From the NCBI GenBank assembly GCA_947166165.1, contig CAMVDK010000104.1:1-10280 (forward strand): a stretch of 10,280 bases of DNA. The letters run 5' to 3'. The first letter of the stretch is position 1; the number at the start of each line of letters is the position of its first letter. Positions 1 to 5,180 of the stretch are shown here, piece by piece. The notes below the pieces were generated by a model that was not told where the DNA came from, made no database searches, and saw only the letters and a program-made list of their open reading frames with translations. The DNA is from an uncultured Porphyromonadaceae bacterium (GTDB lineage Bacteria; Bacteroidota; Bacteroidia; Bacteroidales; Muribaculaceae). Both the position numbers and the translations under genes were made by a program.

Positions 1-979
1 CCATGATCGAGCCTTCCTGGGTGAGGGTGGTCTGTGCGGTGTACTCCTTGCCTTTGTCATCGGTGGTGCGGAACACCACGGTGGTCGTGCGCAGGCCCTT
101 GTCGTTGGCGCGGGCGCGCAGGGTGACCACGGTGTTCTCGCCGCCGGCCACCGAGGGCACCGACAGCCAGTCGCGGTCGGCCTCGGGGATGTCGACGCTC
201 ACGCCATTACCCTTGCAGGTGAGGTTGACTTTGAAGTCGCCGCCTTCCTTAGGCAGCGTGGCGTTCTCGGGCTCCACGCTCTCGACCTTGACAAGCGACT
301 TCTGGATGTTGACCACGGTGACGTTCACCAGCTCGATGGTGCCGTTGTAGACGCTCTTGGGACCTTCGACGGTGACAATGTCGCCCACCTCGATGCCCAG
401 GCTGAGGAAGTTCTTCTCGTTGCCCTTGGCGTCGAGCGTGCCGTAGATGTAAATCTCACCAGTGTCGTCAACCAGGTACCAGTTGCCATATTGCGTGTTG
501 GCAATCGACTTCACGGTACCGGTCACGCGGTAGGTCTTGCCTTCGGGGCCGGCGATGACATCGGCGCAGGTGGCGGGTTCCACCACGGGCAGACCCTGGA
601 TGACGTTGACGATCTGGCTTTCGCCGGCGCAGCTGATGCGCAGCTCGGTGCTACGGCCGTCGAGAGCGGCCTCGGCGCTGAAGGTGAGCTTGGTCTCACC
701 GGCCGAGCCGCTGGTCTGGCTCACAGAGAGCCAGTCGGGCAGTTGCTCGTAGGTGGTCACGGTGTTGCCTTCGGCGTCCTTGCCGGTCTTCTTGATCACT
801 TTCTCAAATTCCCAGTTGTCCTTGGCCGTGAGGGTGATTTCGGCCGAGCCGCCTTCGAGGTCGATGGCCACGTAGGACTGCGACACGCGGATGGCGTCCA
901 GATAGGTGGCGTCGTCGTCGGAGCATCCGGTCAGGATGCCCAGCAAGGCGAATAGCGGAATGAAATATCTCAGTTTCAT
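1..979 (-). CDS. Surface lipoprotein, BACON / OB-fold-like / BACON modules (C-terminus cut by window edge)
   Basis: An open frame of 326 residues starts at the ATG at 979 and runs off the left edge. It begins with a lipoprotein signal peptide: short basic start (MKLR), hydrophobic core, lipobox LTGC with Cys19. The lipidated Cys is followed by S-D-D-D, which resembles the Bacteroides lipoprotein export signal, so the mature protein is probably displayed on the cell surface. Residues about 30-130 and 231-325 look like BACON-type immunoglobulin-like modules, each with a W-L-S-V turn (83-86 and 271-274) and a Q-G or Q-E-G end. Residues about 135-228 look like an OB-fold (YRVTGTVKSI, WYLVDDTGEIYIYG, GDIVTVEGP). 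The final QEGSI is typical of a BACON end, so little may be missing. The gene lies 38 nt after the receptor gene with no promoter between, so co-transcription is likely. BACON domains are usually linked to carbohydrate or mucin binding and OB-folds bind nucleic acids or sugars; the ligand here is unknown. The module calls are by eye. Confidence 0.85.
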   Translation of the reverse strand, partial: MKLRYFIPLFALLGILTGCSDDDATYLDAIRVSQSYVAIDLEGGSAEITLTAKDNWEFEKVIKKTGKDAEGNTVTTYEQLPDWLSVSQTSGSAGETKLTFSAEAALDGRSTELRISCAGESQIVNVIQGLPVVEPATCADVIAGPEGKTYRVTGTVKSIANTQYGNWYLVDDTGEIYIYGTLDAKGNEKNFLSLGIEVGDIVTVEGPKSVYNGTIELVNVTVVNIQKSLVKVESVEPENATLPKEGGDFKVNLTCKGNGVSVDIPEADRDWLSVPSVAGGENTVVTLRARANDKGLRTTTVVFRTTDDKGKEYTAQTTLTQEGSIM

Positions 980-1017
980 ATATGATTGATTTGCTTGAGG
1001 TTCTTACAACTTTTCGC

Positions 1018-4000
1018 TTAATTAAAAATGTACTTGATACCAATCGAAGCGTTCCAGCACTGGCCGATGGCCTTGTTGGGCACGAAGGTCTTGGTGTCGC
1101 CGTTGATGCTTGCAGGAGTCGAGAAGGTGGCGTAGCCCTGTGCGTCGACACCCTCATACTTCAGGATGCGGGGGTCGCTGCCGATTTCGGGGTTCAGATA
1201 CTTGCTCACGCCCCAGCTCGAGTTGAACAGGTTCATCAGGTTCTTGATGTCGAAGCTCAGTTGCAGGGTGTGCTTGGCACCGGCCACGCGGATGCTGAAG
1301 TCGTGCTTGTAGCTCAGGTCGAAGCGGTGCACCCAGGGGCTGTAGAGGCTGTAAGGCTCGGCATACTTGCCCTGGCGGCTGCTGAGGTAGTCGCTGGCGT
1401 GGACGTAGTCCATGAAGCGCTGCTGGTCGTTGGCGCTGACGAAGCGGAACTGGCCGTTGGCCACTTCGTCGTCGGTAGGCACGTAGAGGGCGTCGTAGTT
1501 GTAGCCATCGCCGTTCATGTCGTTGGCCATCATGTAGCTGTAGTTGTAGCCACCGCGCCAGGTCTCATAAATCAGGCTGTAGTGGTTGCCACTGCGGTCG
1601 TGGGCCGTGGCCGACAGGATGAAGCGGTCGGGGGTGACGTACTGGGCGTTGTGCAGCTTGATGTAGTTCGGGCCCTCAATGGTGGGCACATAGTAGAATG
1701 CGCTCTCGGCATCGGAGCCGGGCAGGCTGGTGACTTCCTTGCGCACGGTGTGGGTGTAGGCAGCCATCAGGTTCAGCCATTGGGCGGGACGTGCGTTGAG
1801 CGAGACGCTGGCGCTCCAGCCGTAGCCGCGGCTGGTGTTGCTCAGCACCATGGCCTTGGTGTTGGTGCGATAGCCGCTGGGATAGATGGGACGGTTGTCC
1901 ACGCCATTGAAGCGGGCGAAGCCACCCACGTCGGGCGTGCTCCAGTCGCTGATGGTGGCGGCGTTGACGTTCTTGGTGAAGATGCCCGCGACGGTGGCCG
2001 TGAATGGGAAGCGCACGGGAATCGTATAGTCGACGGCGAGCGACGACTTCCACTCCTGCGGCATCTTGAATTTGCGGTCCACGGCGGCGATGGTGCTCGG
2101 CACGGTGCCGTCGGCGGGGGTCACGTTCTCGGGGAAGCCCATCGAGATGAGTTTCTGGCGCAGGGCGGCAGCCGAAGTGGGCAGGTCGCCGGCGAACTGG
2201 CTCATGTCGATGAAGCGGTCGCCATTGGCGTTGGTGGTGTAGGTGCCGGTGTAGTTCTCAAAGCCGCGGACAGGCGTGCCGGTCTTGCCGTCCCACACCT
2301 TGGTGCTGGCGTTGAGCGCGGCGCGATACTGCACCATGCCGCCGTTGGAGGGCATGTTGGTGAAGAACACCAGGGGCAGGCGGCCGGAGAACAGACCCGT
2401 GCCGCCACGCAGCTTGAGGGTGTTGTCGCCGCGCACGTCCCACGAGAAGCCCACGCGGGGTTGGAACATCCAGCCCGTGTTGGGCCACTTGCCGGTGTCG
2501 ATGTTGCGGCCGTCGTAGTTGATGTCGTAGATGGCCTGGTTGGTCATCAGGTCTTTGTTGTTGAACATGAGCGCGTCGATGCGCAGGCCGGCTGTCAGTT
2601 TGAAGCGGTCGGTGACGTCCCACTCGTCCTGCCCGTAGATGCCGGCCTTGTTGAACTGCACGCGCGAGGCGGGAGCGGTCTCGTTGCCATAGCCGTAGGT
2701 GAGACCCACCACCTCGGGAGTGGCTCCGTTCAGGAAGTCGTCGAGGCTGTAGTAGCGGTAGTAGCCCGTGCCGAGGCGCATATAGGCGTTGTCGGCCATC
2801 TGGTGCTCAAAACTCAGGCCAGCCATGATTTTGTGGCGGCCATAGTAGTAGGTGACGTCGTCGCGGAGGTTCCACACCGTGTTGTGCACGCCGTTGTTCC
2901 AGGTGAAGAGCTCGTAGCCCAGGGCCATGTAGTTGTCGCGGTTGCCCTCGGTGTCGGTCATGGTGATGTCGATGAAGGGGAACTCTTTCGAGTTGCTGCC
3001 GCGCACATCGTCGAGCTTCGAGAAGGTGGCCAGGAACTGGTTCGAGAGGTTGTCGGCTAGACGGCTGTTGAGGTCGACCGAGAACGAGTGCACCAGGTTG
3101 TCCATGCTGTACATCGAGTTGGCAAACGAGAACGACTTCTGCGACACGCGGTAGCTGGGCATGCGCGAGCCTCCGTCCATCGATGTGCCGTTGGGGTTCT
3201 GCCAGTAGCGGTTCTTGGTGTAGTTGTAGCGCAGGGCCAGGTGGTGCATCGAGTTGATGTTCCAGTCGATGCGGGCGAGAATCTTGTAGTTCTTCTCGTC
3301 GGCGGGGAAGCTGGTCCACGAGCCGGTGTCGTAGCCGTACTTGTTCCTCACATACTCGCTCACGCGCTGCAGGTCGGCCAGCGAGGTGCGCGAGATGTAT
3401 TGCTCGGCGTTGCCCACGCCGTCGGTCGATGCCGTCCATTGGTTGGCGATGGTGGGGTGCTTGGTCAACTCGCCGTTGACGAAGAAGAACAGCTTGTCCT
3501 TGATGATGGGTCCGCCCAGAGTGAGGCCCCAGGTGGTGTACTGGCTCTTCTCGCGGGCTTGTCCGATTTGCGAGCGCTCCACAGCGTCGCCGCGCATGTT
3601 CTCGTTGCGGTGGAAGAAGTAGGCGCTGCCGTTGAAGGTGTTCGTACAGCTCTTGGTGATGGCGTTCACGCCACCGCCAATGAAGTTGGTCTGACGGACA
3701 TCGAAGGGCGAAATCACCACCTGCATCTCCTCGATGGCCTCCATGCTGATGGGGTTGCCGCCGCCAGGCAGACCGTCGTTAAGGCCGAAGTTGTTGTTGA
3801 AGTTGGCTCCGTCGACGGTGAAATTCGACGTGCGGCCGTCCACACCGCCGAAGGTCAAGCCGTTGCCGCCGTAGGGCGACAGGCGGGTAGCCTCGGTCAG
3901 GCTGCGCGTCACCGTGGGCAGCGCCGTGAGCTGCGCGCTGGTGATGTTGGTGGTGGCTCCCATGCGCTCGTTGCTGAACTTGGAGCCTTGGCCGATGACC

Positions 4001-4359
4001 ACCACCTCGCCAAGCTGACTGGCCGACGCACTCAGGTGCACACTCAGGTTGTAGGTGTTGGCCAGTTCGAGCACCACACCCTCAACGGTGCGAGGCTCGA
4101 AGCCGATGTAGCTCACCGAAACGCGGTATGGGCCGCCAGAACGCATACCCTGGATGTGGGCCAGACCGTCGAGGTTCGACGAAGCGTGGTACTTCGTACC
4201 CGAGGGGATGTGCGTGGCCGTGACCGTGGCACCGATGAGGGCTTCCTCAGCGTCGTCGGTCACCTTCACCGACAGTGCCGAGGTGGTCACTTGCGCATTC
4301 ATGCCGATGGCCATCAAGACCATGACAATGAACGACAGGAAATGAAATCTCTTGAACAT
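1018..4359 (-). CDS. Oar-type TonB-dependent outer-membrane receptor
   Basis: This 1113-residue protein is complete (ATG at 4359, TAA at 1018-1020). A signal peptide covers residues 1-22, with likely cleavage after N-A before Q23. A carboxypeptidase-regulatory-like beta-sandwich follows (about 29-112). Next come a TonB-box-like linker GEVVVIGQG (117-125), a plug domain (about 126-245, including GGVDGRTSNFTVDG and FIGGGVNAITKS) and a 22-strand-type barrel to the C-terminus, ending in the aromatic beta-signal IKYIF. Oar-family hallmarks are GGPIIKDKLFFF (282-293) and DMNGDGYNYDALYVP (947-961). Such proteins import large or scarce nutrients across the outer membrane using TonB energy. It is not a clear SusC: no SusD homologue follows. 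Its partner appears to be the lipoprotein encoded 38 nt downstream. One oddity is Cys238, where relatives usually have Gly (I-T-K-S-G-T-N). Its only other cysteine is Cys1101. Transcription probably starts near 4588, leaving a leader of about 230 nt. Family call is secure; the substrate is unknown. Confidence 0.93.
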   Translation of the reverse strand: MFKRFHFLSFIVMVLMAIGMNAQVTTSALSVKVTDDAEEALIGATVTATHIPSGTKYHASSNLDGLAHIQGMRSGGPYRVSVSYIGFEPRTVEGVVLELANTYNLSVHLSASASQLGEVVVIGQGSKFSNERMGATTNITSAQLTALPTVTRSLTEATRLSPYGGNGLTFGGVDGRTSNFTVDGANFNNNFGLNDGLPGGGNPISMEAIEEMQVVISPFDVRQTNFIGGGVNAITKSCTNTFNGSAYFFHRNENMRGDAVERSQIGQAREKSQYTTWGLTLGGPIIKDKLFFFVNGELTKHPTIANQWTASTDGVGNAEQYISRTSLADLQRVSEYVRNKYGYDTGSWTSFPADEKNYKILARIDWNINSMHHLALRYNYTKNRYWQNPNGTSMDGGSRMPSYRVSQKSFSFANSMYSMDNLVHSFSVDLNSRLADNLSNQFLATFSKLDDVRGSNSKEFPFIDITMTDTEGNRDNYMALGYELFTWNNGVHNTVWNLRDDVTYYYGRHKIMAGLSFEHQMADNAYMRLGTGYYRYYSLDDFLNGATPEVVGLTYGYGNETAPASRVQFNKAGIYGQDEWDVTDRFKLTAGLRIDALMFNNKDLMTNQAIYDINYDGRNIDTGKWPNTGWMFQPRVGFSWDVRGDNTLKLRGGTGLFSGRLPLVFFTNMPSNGGMVQYRAALNASTKVWDGKTGTPVRGFENYTGTYTTNANGDRFIDMSQFAGDLPTSAAALRQKLISMGFPENVTPADGTVPSTIAAVDRKFKMPQEWKSSLAVDYTIPVRFPFTATVAGIFTKNVNAATISDWSTPDVGGFARFNGVDNRPIYPSGYRTNTKAMVLSNTSRGYGWSASVSLNARPAQWLNLMAAYTHTVRKEVTSLPGSDAESAFYYVPTIEGPNYIKLHNAQYVTPDRFILSATAHDRSGNHYSLIYETWRGGYNYSYMMANDMNGDGYNYDALYVPTDDEVANGQFRFVSANDQQRFMDYVHASDYLSSRQGKYAEPYSLYSPWVHRFDLSYKHDFSIRVAGAKHTLQLSFDIKNLMNLFNSSWGVSKYLNPEIGSDPRILKYEGVDAQGYATFSTPASINGDTKTFVPNKAIGQCWNASIGIKYIFN

Positions 4360-4588
4360 TACTGATAGTTATTAATGAAACAATTTGTTGGTTTATTCGC
4401 GTTCAGTTACATCTGGGCGTAGGGGCTACACCCATGGTCAGCGGTAGGGTGTGAAACTGGTTCGTTGAAGACTGATTTCGGCCCTCAATATAAACGTCAA
4501 ACGCCTCGCATCGAGCACGATACGGGGCAGTGTGATGGTCGGTAGTGCGGGCCAATGTCAACATCGGTGTTGTCGATACACTTTTTTG
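4360..4588 (-). promoter_or_regulatory. Long 5' leader of the receptor gene with competing hairpins
   Basis: If transcription starts just downstream of the -7 box at 4594-4601, the receptor mRNA carries about 230 nt before its ATG, much more than its own neighbours have. Read on the minus strand, the leader holds a small hairpin CAACA-CCGA-TGTTG (4572-4559). It also has a strong hairpin GGGTGTAG-CCC-CTACGCCC (4433-4415, 8 pairs including one T-G, 3-nt loop). The GGGTGT of that hairpin can instead pair with an upstream ACACCC (4452-4447, 6 pairs, 13-nt loop). The two folds exclude each other. No U-run follows the strong hairpin, so it is not a simple terminator. The stretch next to the ATG is AT-rich without a clear Shine-Dalgarno, as is usual in Bacteroidota. 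No protein-coding gene is seen. A regulatory role is inferred. Confidence 0.4.
4415..4433 (-). repeat. Strong leader hairpin upstream of the receptor start
   Basis: Arms 4433-4426 and 4422-4415 pair over 8 positions (one G-U in RNA) around a 3-nt CCC loop, 56 nt before the receptor ATG. The arm 4433-4428 is also complementary to 4452-4447, giving a weaker alternative fold. The complementarity is seen directly; its biological use is not shown. Confidence 0.5.
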
Positions 4589-4593
4589 CGCTG

Positions 4594-4601
4594 CAAAGAT
4601 A
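4594..4601 (-). promoter_or_regulatory. Bacteroidota -7 promoter box for the receptor-lipoprotein operon
   Basis: The minus strand reads TATCTTTG, followed by CA, an exact match to the Bacteroidota sigma-ABfr -7 consensus TAnnTTTG. It is the only such match between the receptor ATG and the tRNA terminator. No TTTG or TTG is found at the expected 19-21 bp upstream distance, so the -33 element is poor and the promoter may need an activator. The start would lie near 4588. Confidence 0.6.
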
Positions 4602-4635
4602 GTGAATTATTCGCTAAACGCCGTGCAGCGCGCGA

Positions 4636-4668
4636 GTTTTAACGGCGTTAACTTAATGGTGTTAAAAC
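4636..4668. repeat. Inverted repeat GTTTTAAC-N17-GTTAAAAC, candidate operator
   Basis: Perfect 8-bp arms at 4636-4643 and 4661-4668 have starts 25 bp apart. A palindromic GTTAAC lies inside (4648-4653). The repeat sits 34 to 66 bp upstream of the receptor -7 box, where an activator compensating for a missing -33 element would bind. The role is inferred from position only. Confidence 0.4.
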
Positions 4669-4734
4669 GCCCTCGGCACTATGGGCCTTACGAATGGAGT
4701 GGGGTGGTGCGGGCTGGAGCAAAGCCGTGGCATC

Positions 4735-4774
4735 TTGCAGGTTTTCTGAATCCGTAAAAGTGGGACACCTGCAA
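4735..4774. repeat. Inverted repeat TTGCAGGT-N24-ACCTGCAA
   Basis: Perfect 8-bp arms at 4735-4742 and 4767-4774 flank a 24-bp spacer. The right arm overlaps the GGACAC/GTGTCC hairpin. No U-run follows on either strand, so it is not a terminator. It could be a second regulator site, but a repeat like this can arise by chance. Confidence 0.3.
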
Positions 4775-4815
4775 CTGAGTGTCCAGCGGCAGGGGCAAGG
4801 CATCGATGGCCTCGC

Positions 4816-4852
4816 AAAAAAAAGAACAGCCTTATCTCCCGATAAAACTGCC
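4816..4852 (-). terminator. Rho-independent terminator of tRNA-Val
   Basis: On the minus strand, 4852-4841 pairs with 4836-4825 around a GGGA tetraloop. The stem has 12 consecutive pairs, four of them G-U, and is followed by TTC plus an unbroken run of eight T (4823-4816). It begins 33 nt after the tRNA 3' end, which fits termination of the single-gene tRNA transcript before the receptor promoter region. Confidence 0.8.
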
Positions 4853-4885
4853 TTTCGTCATGAAAAATTATTAAATCTTATGCTG

Positions 4886-4960
4886 TGGGTGCTACCTGAT
4901 TCGAACAGGTGACCTCATCCCTGTCAAGGATGCGCTCTAAACCAGCTGAGCTAAGCACCC
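4886..4960 (-). tRNA. tRNA-Val (anticodon GAC)
   Basis: This 75-nt cloverleaf has a 7-bp acceptor stem (GGGTGCT with AGCACCC), discriminator A, D-stem GCTC/GAGC and anticodon stem CATCC/GGATG around the loop TTGACAG. A 5-nt variable loop AGGTC is followed by T-stem ACCTG/CAGGT with loop TTCGAAT. Loop positions 34-36 are GAC, which reads the valine codons GUC and GUU. All stems pair perfectly. The 3' CCA is not encoded (the next bases are CAG), so it must be added after transcription. It has its own promoter upstream and terminator downstream. No integrase or duplicated 3' end is nearby, so there is no sign of an inserted element. Confidence 0.96.
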
Positions 4961-4979
4961 GCATTTTGGAAATGCGGTG

Positions 4980-5010
4980 CAAAAGTAGTGCTTTCGCCCC
5001 ACATGGCAAA
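4980..5010 (-). promoter_or_regulatory. Bacteroidota promoter of tRNA-Val
   Basis: On the minus strand TTTG (5010-5007) is followed after exactly 19 nt by TACTTTTG (4987-4980), matching the TTTG-N19-TAnnTTTG consensus. The -7 box lies 19 nt before the mature tRNA 5' end. Upstream, 5011-5040 is rich in A and T tracts, as in UP elements of stable-RNA promoters. Confidence 0.8.
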
Positions 5011-5020
5011 ATTTTTGCCA
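5004..5020. repeat. 17-bp perfect palindrome over the tRNA promoter -33 box
   Basis: TGGCAAAA and TTTTGCCA are perfect 8-bp arms (5004-5011 and 5013-5020) around a single T. The -33 TTTG of the tRNA promoter lies inside the palindrome. It could be an operator, or an incidental result of the A/T tracts upstream of the promoter. Confidence 0.45.
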
Positions 5021-5104
5021 AAAAATTATCATTTTTTTGCAGTTCGCGCTTCAGTTCGCACATCACCCTCTGCATTGTCGTTGGAAAGAGAAGCAAAGAG
5101 GAAC

Positions 5105-5137
5105 CCATGCGATTTCGAAAGATGCACAGACGCATGG
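5105..5137 (-). terminator. Weak terminator-like hairpin after the 611-residue gene
   Basis: On the minus strand CCATGCG (5137-5131) can pair with CGCATGG (5111-5105) around a 19-nt loop, followed by a T-rich but interrupted tract (GTTCCTCTTTGC). It starts 43 nt after the stop codon at 5181. The loop is long and the tract imperfect, so termination here is only possible. The remaining 5021-5180 shows no gene. Confidence 0.25.
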
Positions 5138-5180
5138 CTTGCTAGTGCCAGGGTGGCGACCGCGCCGCAGACGGTGGGCT

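Larger units (their letters stand above)
4602..4815. other. Gene-free regulatory stretch between receptor promoter and tRNA terminator
   Basis: No coding region with protein-like composition is found on either strand here. The stretch holds the GTTTTAAC/GTTAAAAC inverted repeat, the TTGCAGGT/ACCTGCAA inverted repeat and a small hairpin GGACAC/GTGTCC (4763-4768 and 4779-4784, 10-nt loop). It lies directly upstream of the receptor promoter, so binding sites for a regulator are the likeliest content. Nothing else is recognisable. Confidence 0.4.

Noticed and set aside
1..4359. A classical SusC/SusD polysaccharide utilisation locus
   Set aside because: The receptor carries Oar-type motifs, the lipoprotein is BACON/OB-like and not the helical SusD fold, and no glycoside hydrolase or sensor is in view.
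982..4365. Two long plus-strand open frames (692 and 425 codons) opposite the receptor gene
   Set aside because: They are antisense to a gene with clear family motifs and translate to low-complexity Val/Ala/Gly/His-rich protein, as expected from the complement of GC-rich codons.
4545..4912. Two short plus-strand open frames (70 and 72 codons)
   Set aside because: They cross the receptor promoter, the inverted repeats or the tRNA terminator and end in the tRNA. Their translations have no recognisable features.
4886..4960. tRNA-Asp, from a quick reading of the anticodon loop
   Set aside because: The anticodon read 5' to 3' is GAC, pairing with GUC, which is valine. tRNA-Asp would carry GUC as anticodon.
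4878..5135. An 85-codon minus-strand open frame
   Set aside because: It runs straight through the tRNA-Val gene and its promoter, so it is not a credible protein gene.
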